Assembly (NCBI GenBank): GCA_945865815.1
Contig: CAMBFR010000011.1
Coordinates: 1-60,115, forward strand
Length of the DNA stretch: 60,115 bases
From: Candidatus Sulfopaludibacter sp. SbA3
Lineage (GTDB): Bacteria; Acidobacteriota; Terriglobia; 20CM-2-55-15
Direction of reading: 5' to 3'
In this document: piece after piece, positions 1 to 8,676 of the stretch
Position numbering within the stretch: the stretch's first letter is position 1
Layout of the letters: the number at the start of each line of letters is the position of its first letter
Program-made: the position numbers and the translations under genes
Notes under the pieces: generated by a model
The model's database searches: none
What the model was told of the DNA's origin: nothing
What the model saw: only the letters and a program-made list of their open reading frames with translations

Positions 1-1
1 G

Positions 2-766
2 AGCACGTCGATTCAGGCCGGCCTCATTCCCCCGTGGGCTCAAGAGGGGGGCCGCGAGCCACTGCTCGATCGACTCCGCGACGAAGGCAGCCGGCGGAGG
101 ATTCTTGCTGAGGTGTCGAAGTCGATCGAGACGGAGCGCGGCGGAGGCGATCCATCGAATGTCGTGCTCGCCGCGTGCGGCTGGGATCCAAGCCTTGCGG
201 GAAAGAGTCTCGCGCAGGTGTTGCGCGACCGCCGCCGGCCGGTGACGATCGACCAGGCAGCCGACCTCGTCATCGAGATCGTGCAGAACGGCGACTGCAG
301 TGCCGTCTACCACGCCATCAGCGAGGACGACTTGGCGCGCATCATGAAGCACCCCGCGACGATGATCGCCTCGGATGCGGCGCCGGGAATTCCAACGTTT
401 GGCATAGGCGTGCCGCACCCACGCGCTTACGGTACCTTCGCGCGGGTGCTTGGACTCTACGTCCGCGAAAAAGGAGTACTGACCCTCGAGGACGCGATCC
501 GGAAGATGTCCTCCTTCCCCGCGCAGCGCATGGGCATTACTGACCGGGGAATTGTGCGCCCCGGGATGAAAGCTGACATCGCCGTCTTTGACGCGACTCG
601 CGTGCGCGACGCCGCCACGTTTGAGAAGCCCCACCAGTATGCGGTGGGTTTCTCCTACGTCATCATCAACGGCGAGATGGTGTTAATGGGTGGCGCAATA
701 ACATCGGCACGGCCTGGACGCGCGCTTCACAGTTCGGCGGCAAGTCGAGCGGACGTGGCCAAGTGA
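2..766 (+). CDS. N-acyl-D-amino-acid deacylase, 3' part (amidohydrolase family)
   Basis: The reading frame is open from the left edge, so the N-terminal part is missing. The visible ~254 residues carry the C-terminal half of a D-aminoacylase-type amidohydrolase: a PPWAQEGG segment, then IGVPHPRAYGTF, an FPAQRMGI stretch and the GIVRPGMKADIAVFD beta-sandwich segment typical of metal-dependent amidohydrolases. Known members hydrolyse N-acyl-D-amino acids to a D-amino acid plus a fatty or short-chain acid. Metal ligands in the N-terminal part of the barrel lie outside the window and cannot be checked. The stop is TGA at 764-766. The family call is firm; the exact substrate is unknown. Confidence 0.85.
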   Translation, partial: STSIQAGLIPPWAQEGGREPLLDRLRDEGSRRRILAEVSKSIETERGGGDPSNVVLAACGWDPSLAGKSLAQVLRDRRRPVTIDQAADLVIEIVQNGDCSAVYHAISEDDLARIMKHPATMIASDAAPGIPTFGIGVPHPRAYGTFARVLGLYVREKGVLTLEDAIRKMSSFPAQRMGITDRGIVRPGMKADIAVFDATRVRDAATFEKPHQYAVGFSYVIINGEMVLMGGAITSARPGRALHSSAASRADVAK

Positions 767-894
767 CCGCTCGTCAAGCGCTGTCTAATACCGCGCACCC
801 GACGGCGCTCGCGGATCTTGTGGAACGCCCCGGGTGATGCGTTGCCGTTATTCATCCCGGATTGGAGTGTCATAATCGAGCGCGGGGGTGACGC

Positions 895-1172
895 GTGGTT
901 CTGCGTTTCGAGTGGGATCCCGACAAGGCTGCCGCCAATCTCGACAAGCACGCTGTCACGTTCGAGGAGGCGATCACTGTCTTTGGCGATCCGCTTGGAA
1001 GGATCGTGGACGATCCCCGCATTCCGCTGGCGAGAGGCGATTTGTACTGATGGGATGGTCCGATCAGCAGCGCCAATTGGCTGTCATGTTCACTGATCGG
1101 CCTGAAGTGGTCCGCGTCATCGGCGCCCGCCGCGCCACTCGTCGAGAACAGAGAGACTATGAAGAAAGTTAA
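895..1172 (+). pseudogene. brnT: BrnT-type toxin, frameshifted
   Basis: A GTG at 895, behind a GGGGG tract, opens a frame reading VLRFEWDPDKAAANLDKH and VTFEEAITVFGDPLGR, the N-terminal signature of BrnT ribonuclease toxins. Near 1020 this frame loses homology and stops at 1050. The expected continuation (HSAGERRFVLMG, then VIGARRATRREQRDYEE) is intact one frame over and runs to TAA at 1170-1172. One missing C in CGC(C)ATTCC at about 1020 explains the shift. The 3' end overlaps brnA by 14 bases, the usual toxin-antitoxin arrangement. As read, a functional BrnT cannot be made; a sequencing error is an equally good explanation. Confidence 0.8.
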
Positions 1173-1416
1173 GAGATCGAAAACGGTGGTTTCGCAAGTC
1201 GATCCGGACGAAATTCTTCCGGAGTACGACTTCAGTCGAGCACGACCTAACAAGTACGCACCCCGTTATCAAAAGGGGGCGCTCGTGGTCATGCTCGATC
1301 CAGAGGTTGCGCAGGTGTTTCGGAATGCCGAGGACGTTAACCAAGCACTGCGGTCCCTGGCGCGAATCATCCGGACTGGACGCAACCGCCGTTCGAGCAA
1401 GACACCCGGCGCATAA
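1159..1416 (+). CDS. brnA: BrnA-type antitoxin
   Basis: An 85-residue protein starting at ATG 1159 inside the end of brnT. It has the BrnA hallmark DEILPEYDFSRARPNKYA (about residues 17-34) near the N-terminus and a C-terminal ribbon-helix-helix-like segment (VVMLDPEVAQVFRNAEDVNQALRSL). BrnA neutralises BrnT and represses the brnTA promoter as a dimeric DNA-binding protein; that is family knowledge. Here the antitoxin is intact while the toxin reading frame is broken, so it may persist as an orphan regulator. Confidence 0.85.
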   Translation: MKKVKRSKTVVSQVDPDEILPEYDFSRARPNKYAPRYQKGALVVMLDPEVAQVFRNAEDVNQALRSLARIIRTGRNRRSSKTPGA

Positions 1417-1469
1417 CGGCGCTGCAGACCGCCAGGTGACGCATATTGGACGCGGAAACGACTCGCGTC

Positions 1470-1499
1470 GCACGGGGCTGAAGCCCCGCGCCCACAGGT
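1470..1499 (+). repeat. Family A palindromic repeat, copy 1
   Basis: Palindrome GCACGGGGCTGAAGCCCCGC followed by GCCCACAGGT, between brnA and the convergent methyltransferase-like gene. Seven related copies are recognisable elsewhere in the window. The core can fold as GGGGCTGAAGCCCC. Confidence 0.85.
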
Positions 1500-1523
1500 A
1501 AAGATGCAGGTACTCACGTTCTC

Positions 1524-2042
1524 TCACCCCCACAACCATTTCCCCACGAATGCGCCGACGGCTACGGCAAAACCCAGGAGCGTGTTGTATTCGCGGTTCG
1601 CCAGGTACTGGGCGAAAGAGAACGAGGAAACGAAGCCGGACCGCCATCGCGGGAAAAATCGAGGGACCCTCGACCGGTAGAGACGGAACTCATCCGGGAA
1701 CAACCGGTCCAGGTGAGCCTCTTCATTCCGAATCACGACCGGATAGATCACAGCCGATGGAATCAACAGCAGGGCGGCGGTCACGCCGTTTCCGCCCATG
1801 ACAGCGAAACCCACCGCGAGCAGGAAGCTGCCGAAGTACAACGGATTCCTTGTCCATCCATAGGGGCCGCCGGTCGCAAGCCGGGAGTCCTTCTTAATCA
1901 CGCCTGCCGCCATGCACCGAAAAGCAACTCCCAGCATCGCGATCGGCAGGCCCAATACAAGGGATGTCCCCGTGGGAGTTGCGGAATAGACGGCGAGGGC
2001 CGCGACCGCGAAGCCCAGCGGCACGCGGATTCGCTGGAGCAT
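1524..2042 (-). CDS. Isoprenylcysteine carboxyl methyltransferase-like membrane protein
   Basis: A 172-residue membrane protein with several hydrophobic segments. It contains GGPYGWTRNPLYFGSFLLA (around residue 65), the bacterial version of the RHPxYxG signature of ICMT/PEMT-type methyltransferases, and a C-terminal EEAHLDRLFPDEFRLYRSRVP block that binds S-adenosylmethionine in relatives. The ATG at 2042 (MLQRIRVP) was chosen because it lies one base past the waaC stop, giving translational coupling, and fits the family length. It is the last gene of the LPS-core operon. The substrate is unknown; a lipid or isoprenoid role is inference. Confidence 0.75.
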   Translation of the reverse strand: MLQRIRVPLGFAVAALAVYSATPTGTSLVLGLPIAMLGVAFRCMAAGVIKKDSRLATGGPYGWTRNPLYFGSFLLAVGFAVMGGNGVTAALLLIPSAVIYPVVIRNEEAHLDRLFPDEFRLYRSRVPRFFPRWRSGFVSSFSFAQYLANREYNTLLGFAVAVGAFVGKWLWG

Positions 2043-2043
2043 C

Positions 2044-3123
2044 CTAAACTGGATTCGTGCCCGCCAGCGCGAGGCGCTTTCGGCACGCTTCGTAAACGTG
2101 GTCGACGGTAATGTCCACGATGCACTCCCAGTGTTCCAGTGGGCAGCGGCTGCGTTCATAGCATGGCCGGCAGGGAAGCCGGCGCTCGACAACGACATCT
2201 TCGCGGCGAAACGGTCCATTGCGATCGCTGCTTGTCGGCCCAAAGATCGAGACGATCGGGGTTCCCACAGCGGCCGCGAAGTGCATTGGTCCCGTGTCGC
2301 CGCCGACAAACAGTTTGGCGTTTTCGCACAGCGCCACCAGTTCCTCGAGGTTGGTCGGCACCTGGCGTACGCCACTGCCGGCCTTTCGGACGAGTTTATT
2401 GACGAGTTCGTCCTCTCCAGGCCCCCACGTTACTGTCACAGGCAAGCCATCACCGATCAGCCGTTGCGCAAGCTCTCCGTAGCGTTCCGGATCCCAGCAT
2501 TTCGTCGGCCAGTTGCCTCCCGGGTTGATCACCACATAATCCTTCATGCCGTTCAGTTTCCGCTGAACGGACTTCTTTGCCGCCTCCGGCGCCTTCAAAG
2601 GAACCTCGGTTTCCCAATGCGGCTCGATTCCCAGCGGCCTCAGCAACTCCATCTGCTGGTCGATAATGTGGATTCGCCTCGGCAGGACGACCTCTGTATA
2701 GAAGAACCGGCTGACGGACTCCCTCAAGAAATCCCTTTCCCAGCCGATGCGGATGGGGGCGCCGGACAGATATCCGAAAAAGGCCGATTTGAGCAAACCC
2801 TGAAAATCGATCGCGCAATCGTATCCATCCGTGCGGAGCGCCCACACGAACTCCGCGATTTCCTTTGCGCTGCCGATGCCGGGACTGTTCCGCCACTGGT
2901 AGGTATCGATCGGGACCAGACGGACGTCGAGCCCGCTCAGTTCCACGACTGTTTTGTTTTTTCGCTCGATCAGCCAGTCGATTTCGGCGTCTGGAAAAGT
3001 GTTCCGGAGCTGGGCGACCGATGGAAGGCAGTGAACCACGTCGCCGAGCGATCCGAATTTTACGACCAGGAATCGGCTTGGCCTGGCGGCTTTGAGGCTT
3101 TCGAGTTTGGCCGTGGTAATCAC
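2044..3123 (-). CDS. waaC: ADP-heptose:LPS heptosyltransferase I
   Basis: A 359-residue GT-9 glycosyltransferase. The N-terminus has the [14 protein letters not shown] motif (residues 21-34) and the C-terminal domain has [17 protein letters not shown] near residue 274, the ADP-heptose binding region. A cysteine-rich tail (CRPC...CP...C) follows, as in other heptosyltransferases. The enzyme adds the first heptose to Kdo2-lipid A on the cytoplasmic face of the inner membrane. Start is GTG at 3123, overlapping the rfaE2 stop by four bases. Assignment as WaaC rather than WaaF rests on the FGSLGD motif and on a better WaaF candidate upstream. Confidence 0.85.
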   Translation of the reverse strand: MITTAKLESLKAARPSRFLVVKFGSLGDVVHCLPSVAQLRNTFPDAEIDWLIERKNKTVVELSGLDVRLVPIDTYQWRNSPGIGSAKEIAEFVWALRTDGYDCAIDFQGLLKSAFFGYLSGAPIRIGWERDFLRESVSRFFYTEVVLPRRIHIIDQQMELLRPLGIEPHWETEVPLKAPEAAKKSVQRKLNGMKDYVVINPGGNWPTKCWDPERYGELAQRLIGDGLPVTVTWGPGEDELVNKLVRKAGSGVRQVPTNLEELVALCENAKLFVGGDTGPMHFAAAVGTPIVSIFGPTSSDRNGPFRREDVVVERRLPCRPCYERSRCPLEHWECIVDITVDHVYEACRKRLALAGTNPV

Positions 3124-3581
3124 TCTTGTGCAGACTCCAGAATTTTCCTGATGATGTCGCGCGTGGAATGATCCTTGGGATCGCCGGCGATCCGGACATT
3201 CCCGCCGTAGGCTAACACTTTCTGACGCTCCGGCACGGTCTCTTCCGTGTAGTCTGCGCCCTTCGCGTGGATCGACGGACGCAATACATCGAGTATTCGA
3301 TTCACATCGGGTTCATCGAACAGGACGACGTAGTCCACGCAGGCTAATGCGGAAACCAGCGCCACGCGTTCGTCTTCATTCATGATGGGGCGGCCCGCAT
3401 CCTTGATCATGCGAACAGACTTATCGCTGTTGATCGCGACCACAAGAACATCCCCCATCCTGCGAGCCGCCTCGAGGTATCGCAGATGACCCACGTGCAG
3501 AATATCGAAGCAGCCGTTGGCGAGCACAACTCTTTTGCCGGCGAGCATGTGAGACAGTTGTTCGATGCGCTGAAGTTTCAA
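3120..3581 (-). CDS. rfaE2: Heptose 1-phosphate adenylyltransferase (HldE C-terminal-domain type)
   Basis: A 153-residue nucleotidyltransferase with [20 protein letters not shown] (about residues 20-39), the GxFDxxHxGH catalytic motif. It converts D-glycero-beta-D-manno-heptose 1-phosphate plus ATP to ADP-heptose. In Escherichia coli this domain is fused to the kinase (HldE); here kinase and adenylyltransferase are separate genes. The only practical start is TTG at 3581, preceded by AAAAGG; an in-frame stop lies just upstream, and a family B repeat sits directly before it. The repeat may have reshaped the 5' end. Confidence 0.85.
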   Translation of the reverse strand: MKLQRIEQLSHMLAGKRVVLANGCFDILHVGHLRYLEAARRMGDVLVVAINSDKSVRMIKDAGRPIMNEDERVALVSALACVDYVVLFDEPDVNRILDVLRPSIHAKGADYTEETVPERQKVLAYGGNVRIAGDPKDHSTRDIIRKILESAQE

Positions 3582-3605
3582 GATGCTTGCCTTTTGCTAG
3601 TCTAA

Positions 3606-3824
3606 ACTCCCCTCCTGTTTTAGGAGGGGTGGCTGCGCCGCCCGGGGAATGGTCCCGTTCCTTACTGGCGCAGACGGGGTGGTATGGAATGGCGCGAAGC
3701 CACGTTATGGATGCTCGCGCAGCGCTCCACTTCAATCGGTGCGCTTCGCGAATATCGATAACACCACCCCGCCGTTCGCTAAAAAACGCGCGAACGGCAC
3801 CCCTCCTAATCCAGGAGGGGAGTT
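3606..3824 (-). repeat. Family B composite palindromic repeat, copy 1
   Basis: A ~219-bp element delimited by the hairpin CTCCCCTCCTGTTTTAGGAG at one end and CCCTCCTAATCCAGGAGGGG at the other. The interior includes GCCGTTCGC...GCGAACGGC and CACCCCGTC/GACGGGGTGG arms. It lies in reverse orientation relative to copies at 9746, 23244 and 54296. It separates rfaE2 from rfaE1 inside an otherwise overlapping operon and fills most of this 285-base gap. Confidence 0.85.
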
Positions 3825-3858
3825 TCTTGCAACAACCTCCCCAAATTGTCCAAACTCC

Positions 3859-3884
3859 GGACGGGGCTAAAGCCCCGCGCCCAC
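3859..3884 (+). repeat. Family A palindromic repeat, copy 2, overlapping the 3' end of rfaE1
   Basis: GACGGGGCTAAAGCCCCGCG followed by CCCAC. On the minus strand this repeat supplies the last codons (about VGAGL) and the TAG stop of rfaE1. Confidence 0.8.
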
Positions 3885-4847
3885 TGCTGCGGACAATTCC
3901 TCATATGTGACCGGCCGCGTTCCGTATTTCATCACGACGATTCCTCCGGCATAATTCGCGAGCCTTGCGGCGGCCTCATAGGTTCCCCCTGCAGCCAGGG
4001 CCAGCGTGAAAGTCGCGATCACGGTGTCGCCGGCGCCGGTGACGTCTGCAATCTCATCGGTCCCGTGAATCGGGATATGAACTGTCTTCTTGCCGCGCTT
4101 GAACAACGCCATGCCGTCCTTGCCCCGTGTGACCAGCAGCGCATCATGTTTCAGCCTGCGTAGCAATGTTCGCCCGGCCGATTCCAGCTTCTTCAAGTCG
4201 GTGCCGATGGATATCCCCAGCGCCGTCTCGACCTCGGGCTCATTGGGCGTGGCCGCCGTCATATTTGAAAAACTTTCGAGCGAAAAACGCGAATCGATTG
4301 TCGCGGGAATTCCATTCAACCGGATTCCGGCGACAAGCTGTGGAGTAACCAGGCCGTAGCCATAATCGGAGACCAGCAGCGCGTCGGCCTGGCGGACGGC
4401 CCGGCGGAGCCTCGTCTCGATTCCCGGCGGAAAGCTGCCGGCGCGAAGCGGGCCGCCCGAATCCATTCGCACGATCTGCTGCCTTTGAGAGTGAACCGCT
4501 CCACCCAGGATTCGCATTTTCGTCGGAGTTCGATAGGATTTCGCCACGCGAATGCCGCCGGTATCAATGCCGAGCCTGGAAAAATAGCGAACGAGCGTCT
4601 GCCCCTCGCTGTCATTTCCGACGATACCCACCGGGATTGGTTTTGCCCCCAGCGCCCACAGGTTGTGTATCGCATTCGCGCCGCCGCCCGGCACAACCTG
4701 GGTTTCGCGGTGATTCAGGATCAGGACGGGAGCTTCACGGGAGATCCGGGAGATTTCTCCGTAGACGAAAACGTCTGCGACTAGATCCCCGAACACAACG
4801 ACGCGCCGGCCCTGAAAGCGTTTCAATAAAGCGCCGAGATCGGTCAT
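3867..4847 (-). CDS. rfaE1: D-glycero-beta-D-manno-heptose-7-phosphate kinase (HldE N-terminal-domain type)
   Basis: A 326-residue PfkB-family sugar kinase. It has VVPGGGANAIHNLWALGA near residue 52 (substrate side) and DVTGAGDTVIATF near residue 268, where the GAGD aspartate is the catalytic base. It phosphorylates heptose 7-phosphate at C1 to give the 1,7-bisphosphate used by GmhB. The start overlaps the gmhB stop by four bases (ATGA). The last few codons and the stop lie inside a family A repeat, so the C-terminus looks recently remodelled. The separate adenylyltransferase gene follows after a family B repeat. Confidence 0.9.
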   Translation of the reverse strand: MTDLGALLKRFQGRRVVVFGDLVADVFVYGEISRISREAPVLILNHRETQVVPGGGANAIHNLWALGAKPIPVGIVGNDSEGQTLVRYFSRLGIDTGGIRVAKSYRTPTKMRILGGAVHSQRQQIVRMDSGGPLRAGSFPPGIETRLRRAVRQADALLVSDYGYGLVTPQLVAGIRLNGIPATIDSRFSLESFSNMTAATPNEPEVETALGISIGTDLKKLESAGRTLLRRLKHDALLVTRGKDGMALFKRGKKTVHIPIHGTDEIADVTGAGDTVIATFTLALAAGGTYEAAARLANYAGGIVVMKYGTRPVTYEELSAAVGAGL

Positions 4848-5395
4848 GCCACTTCTCCGTCAAGGATGGCTTCCACCGCATGCAGCAGGTCTTTCGCGAC
4901 GAAGTGCGGCTGAAACGGCTCTGCCTTGTGTTGTTCCAGTTCGGATTTTCCGTCGCCGGTCAGGACGAGAATGGATTTCGCCCCGGCATTGTGAGCGGTT
5001 CCGATGTCCAGGTATCGATCGCCGATCATGTAGGAATTCGCGAGGTCGATGCCGTGCTCGCGCTGCGCGCGCAAGAGCATGCCCGGCTGAGGTTTTCGGC
5101 AATCGCATCCGGTGCCGGGATAGTGCGGACAGAAGTAGATCGCATCCAGCCTGGCGTTGTGCCGTTCAAGTTCGGCATGAATCACCCCGTGAATCTCGTT
5201 CAGCGTGGCCTCAGTGATATATCCACGCGCGATGCCCGATTGATTCGTGATGAGGATCGCTTTCATGCCGCTGTCATTGATGCGGCGTATGGCAGCGCCT
5301 GTCCAAGGAAACGGCTTGTACATCTCCGGACTCCGTATGTAGCCGATTTCATCGGATAACGTTCCATCGCGATCCATGAAAATCGCCCTATGCAT
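4844..5395 (-). CDS. gmhB: D-glycero-beta-D-manno-heptose-1,7-bisphosphate 7-phosphatase
   Basis: A 183-residue HAD phosphatase. FMDRDGTLSD (residues 6-15) holds the nucleophile and acid/base aspartates, ITNQSGIARGY is motif II, and CPHYPGTGCDCRKPQPGM is the zinc-binding loop characteristic of GmhB. It removes the 7-phosphate of heptose bisphosphate in the ADP-heptose pathway. It overlaps waaF by eight bases upstream and rfaE1 by four downstream. No gmhA isomerase is seen in the window, so the first pathway step must be encoded elsewhere. Confidence 0.92.
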   Translation of the reverse strand: MHRAIFMDRDGTLSDEIGYIRSPEMYKPFPWTGAAIRRINDSGMKAILITNQSGIARGYITEATLNEIHGVIHAELERHNARLDAIYFCPHYPGTGCDCRKPQPGMLLRAQREHGIDLANSYMIGDRYLDIGTAHNAGAKSILVLTGDGKSELEQHKAEPFQPHFVAKDLLHAVEAILDGEVA

Positions 5396-6419
5396 GGACT
5401 GCCATTAACTCTCTCGCCGCGCGGCATACATCTTCAGCTTCCACGAGTGTCATACACCGATGGTCGATCGGACATTCCCGAAGCATGCATGGGCTGCACT
5501 CCACATCGTGTTTCACGATTTTTGTTCGCGCGCCATAAGGTCCGGTCACTGTTTCGTCCGTGGATCCGAAAACCGCCACGGTCGGCACACCGAGCGCCGC
5601 CGCCATATGCATTGGACCCGAGTCGTTCGTGATCATCAAGGAGGATTCCGCGAGGATGCCTATCAGGACTTCCAGTGACGTCTTTCCGCTGAGCACTGCC
5701 GCGTTGCCGTTGAGTTCAGTCCTGATCGCTTCTCCGATCGGTCTTTCCATCACCGAGCCGACAATCGCCACGCGCAAGCCCATTTCTCGCGCGAGCGTGC
5801 CGCCCGCCCTTGCGAATCGCTCTTCGCTCCAGCGTTTCGCCGAGCCGTAAGCCGCGCCCGGATTCAATACGAGAAATGGCGCATCCTCGGGAATGCCCTC
5901 GGATTTAAGCAGCTTCCTCGCGTTTGCCCGTTCCTCGCGTGTGGCTTGAATTTCGATGGATTGCGTGCCGGCACCGTCCGCAATCGCCATCGCGAGCCTG
6001 AAATAATAGTCCACCTGGTGTTGCGATTCACGCGCCCGCTCGACTGCATGCGTAAGAAGCCAACTCCGCCCGTTTGTGCCGTACCCGACCCGTTTTGGAA
6101 CCCGTCCCACGAAAACCATCAACGCCGATTCGAACGAATTCGGCAGCAAGATCGCAAGGTCGAACCCGCCGCGCCGGATGGCCGAAGTGATTGCAGACCA
6201 TTCACCAAGGCTTGTGGGACGGGGTTCGCTCCATACCTTGTCAATGAAGGGAGCGGATGTGAAGAGTCCGGCAACCCATGGACGCACGAGCAGCGTGATT
6301 TCAGCTTCGGGGAAATTCGCGCGGACCGCCTTCATTGCCGGAATCGCCAATACGGAGTCGCCGACCCAGTTCGGGCCGCGGATCAAAATTCTGTTCAAAC
6401 CCTTGCCGGGAGCGAGCAT
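5388..6419 (-). CDS. waaF: ADP-heptose:LPS heptosyltransferase II
   Basis: A 343-residue GT-9 enzyme with ILIRGPNWVGDSVLAIPA at residues 11-28, the NWxGD motif typical of WaaF, and ITNDSGPMHMAAALGVP in the C-terminal donor-binding domain, followed by a Cys cluster (CSPCMLRECPIDHRCM). It adds the second heptose to the LPS inner core. ATG 6419 overlaps lpxK by 25 bases; a TTG at 6398 would remove the overlap, so the exact start is uncertain. Confidence 0.9.
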   Translation of the reverse strand: MLAPGKGLNRILIRGPNWVGDSVLAIPAMKAVRANFPEAEITLLVRPWVAGLFTSAPFIDKVWSEPRPTSLGEWSAITSAIRRGGFDLAILLPNSFESALMVFVGRVPKRVGYGTNGRSWLLTHAVERARESQHQVDYYFRLAMAIADGAGTQSIEIQATREERANARKLLKSEGIPEDAPFLVLNPGAAYGSAKRWSEERFARAGGTLAREMGLRVAIVGSVMERPIGEAIRTELNGNAAVLSGKTSLEVLIGILAESSLMITNDSGPMHMAAALGVPTVAVFGSTDETVTGPYGARTKIVKHDVECSPCMLRECPIDHRCMTLVEAEDVCRAARELMAVHA

Positions 6420-7333
6420 TTGCTGATTATCGCGTCGAGAAGACGATCGAGTTCGGGAATCTTAGCAGAAACACGCACCCACACGAAGTCACCGGCGCCG
6501 AGGCCTTCGAGACGCACCGCATCCTTTTCGGTCGTGATTCTTACTTCGCCGCCCAGCCTGGCGATGTCACGCCGGGAGAAGCGATGATGATCGCGGAAGC
6601 GCACACACTGGACCGGCTTCAGCCCCAGCGATTCCAGCGTAGAAAAGAATCGTTCGGGTTTTGCGATTCCCGCGAACGCGACAATGGCCCGCCCGCGAAT
6701 GCTTTCCAGGGGCACCGGTACGCCATCCTTGTACACGCCATCCACTTCCGTGCGAATGAGGAATGACGGGATCGAAAGCGAAGGGACATCTGCCCCGGGC
6801 ACGTCGTGAACGCATGCGAAGTGAGCGCGCTCAATTGCGTGCTTGGGTTCACGCCACGGGCCCGCCGGCAGCAGCGATTCACCGGCCGCCCATTCCACGG
6901 GGTCTATCGTCACAATGTCGACATCGCGGTGCAGGCGGCGGTGTTGAAAACCGTCATCGAGGATGAATATGTCGCCGAGATTCTTTCGATGTGCCAACAG
7001 TCCCGCCTCATATCGATTGGCGCCCACGACGACCGGCACATTCTGAAGCCTTTTTGACATCAAGTAAGGCTCGTCGCCGGCCTCCTCCCAGGAGTTGCCT
7101 ACGACGAGGACTCCCCGGCTCGTGCGCTTGTAGCCGCGGGACAGAACGACCGGACGAAGCCCCCGCGCCCGGAGTCCCTCGGCCAGCGCCACCACCAGCG
7201 GGGTTTTCCCGGTGCCTCCCACGGTGAGATTCCCAACGCTGATTACCGGAGACGGCAGCCGAAGCGCGGTAAGAACCCCGGTGTCGTAGAGTTTTGCCCG
7301 CGCCTGCAGTAAAAGACGAAAGGGCGTGCTCAT
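6395..7333 (-). CDS. lpxK: Tetraacyldisaccharide 4'-kinase
   Basis: A 312-residue P-loop kinase with VGNLTVGGTGKTPLV (about residues 32-46, Walker A) and LSRGYKR shortly after, both diagnostic of LpxK. It phosphorylates the 4'-position of the lipid A disaccharide at the inner membrane. FILDDGFQHRRLHRDVDIV further on matches the conserved DDGFQH motif with the catalytic aspartates. ATG 7333 overlaps the waaA stop by four bases. At about 310 residues it is near normal family length. Confidence 0.93.
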   Translation of the reverse strand: MSTPFRLLLQARAKLYDTGVLTALRLPSPVISVGNLTVGGTGKTPLVVALAEGLRARGLRPVVLSRGYKRTSRGVLVVGNSWEEAGDEPYLMSKRLQNVPVVVGANRYEAGLLAHRKNLGDIFILDDGFQHRRLHRDVDIVTIDPVEWAAGESLLPAGPWREPKHAIERAHFACVHDVPGADVPSLSIPSFLIRTEVDGVYKDGVPVPLESIRGRAIVAFAGIAKPERFFSTLESLGLKPVQCVRFRDHHRFSRRDIARLGGEVRITTEKDAVRLEGLGAGDFVWVRVSAKIPELDRLLDAIISKCSLPARV

Positions 7334-8646
7334 TGGCCGGTTCCGGCCGGCGCGAGAATACTCAGTACTCGTTCCGTTGCGCCGGTGTTCTGGTCGACGA
7401 TCCGCCGGGCAGCCGTACCGAGCTGAGCGGCCAGTGCGGTGTCTGAAAGAAGCTTGCTTACGGTTTGCCCAAGCTCCGTTGCGTCGCGAACCTGGATGGC
7501 CGCGCCGCCATCGAGAAACAGACGCGCGATGTCGCGAAAGTTTTCCATATGTGGACCGAAGATCACCGGTTTCCTGTGGCGCGCGGGTTCAAGTATGTTG
7601 TGGCCCCCCCGTGCGACAAGCGTTCCTCCCATAAAAACCACGGTCGCATATTCGAAGACTGCAGCGAGTTCTCCAATCGTATCGAGCAAGAGTCCATCTC
7701 CCTCGGGTGTAGCGTAACGCGCCTGTGGCGTTTGGAGTGAAGGCAAATTCGTCCTCTTGATGAATCGAAGCCCTCTGCTCCTGATGATCTCCTGCACCTC
7801 GTCGCAGCGATCCGGGTGTCTCGGCGCTATGACGAGCTTCAGGTCCGGATGACCCACTCGCGCCTGTGCATACGCATCGAGCACGAGTTCTTCCTCTCCC
7901 GGCATCGTGCTTGCGGCAATCCAGATCGAATGCCACCCTCTCAAAACTTCTGCCAGACCGGCTTCTATCGCGCGCTCCGAAGACGTTCCATCAAATTTAA
8001 GATTACCCAATACGGTCAGCTTTGCCGGATCCGCCCCCAGTACTTCCATACGCCGACGATCGGTTTCCGACTGCATGCCCAGGAGCGTGTAGTCCGCGAG
8101 GACCTTTGGGAGCCAGCGGCTCACCAGCCGGTATCGAGAGAACGACCGATCCGAGATCCTGCCATTAATCATGATTACCGGAATTTTCCGCCTCCTGCAC
8201 TCCCGCAGAAAATTCGGCCAGATTTCAGTTTCCGCGATGATCACGATTTCCGGGCGGACCCGATCGAGCGCGCGCCGGACGCAGCCCGGCAGGTCGATGG
8301 GAAAATAAAAAGTGGAATGAACGATGTCGGTGCGTTGCCTGGCAAGTTGCTGGCCGGTGGGCGTCGCGGTCGAGACTACGATGGGACGTCCGTTGAGCCG
8401 TTTCCCCAGCCCTTCGAGCAGACTCTCGATGGCTTTTACCTCACCAACGGACACGGCGTGTATCCATATCGATCGATTCAAGTCCACCTTCAGGAAGCCG
8501 AGCCGGTCCGATAACGTGGGAAGATATCTCCGGAAACGGACAACATAGTAGGGAAGGACCAGCAGGACACAGAGCCCAAAAAATAAGCTGTAGATAAAAT
8601 ACATCGCCGGATGCAGAGTATACTTTTTGTTCGTACTATCTGCCAT
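7330..8646 (-). CDS. waaA: 3-deoxy-D-manno-octulosonic acid (Kdo) transferase
   Basis: A GT-30 enzyme. There is an N-terminal membrane anchor (YFIYSLFFGLCVLLVLPYYV), then WIHAVSVGEVKAIESL with the catalytic glutamate, AETEIWPNFLRECRRR, and LGNLKFDGT before the C-terminal donor-binding domain. It transfers Kdo to lipid IVA, committing precursor to core LPS. I chose ATG 8646 (MADSTNKK); ATG 8604, nearer the membrane anchor, is also possible. No strong ribosome site is visible at either. It heads the minus-strand operon and is divergent from gap with only ~30 bases between. Confidence 0.9.
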   Translation of the reverse strand: MADSTNKKYTLHPAMYFIYSLFFGLCVLLVLPYYVVRFRRYLPTLSDRLGFLKVDLNRSIWIHAVSVGEVKAIESLLEGLGKRLNGRPIVVSTATPTGQQLARQRTDIVHSTFYFPIDLPGCVRRALDRVRPEIVIIAETEIWPNFLRECRRRKIPVIMINGRISDRSFSRYRLVSRWLPKVLADYTLLGMQSETDRRRMEVLGADPAKLTVLGNLKFDGTSSERAIEAGLAEVLRGWHSIWIAASTMPGEEELVLDAYAQARVGHPDLKLVIAPRHPDRCDEVQEIIRSRGLRFIKRTNLPSLQTPQARYATPEGDGLLLDTIGELAAVFEYATVVFMGGTLVARGGHNILEPARHRKPVIFGPHMENFRDIARLFLDGGAAIQVRDATELGQTVSKLLSDTALAAQLGTAARRIVDQNTGATERVLSILAPAGTGQ

Positions 8647-8676
8647 CTGCACTACTGGATATGAGGAGTTATTGTC

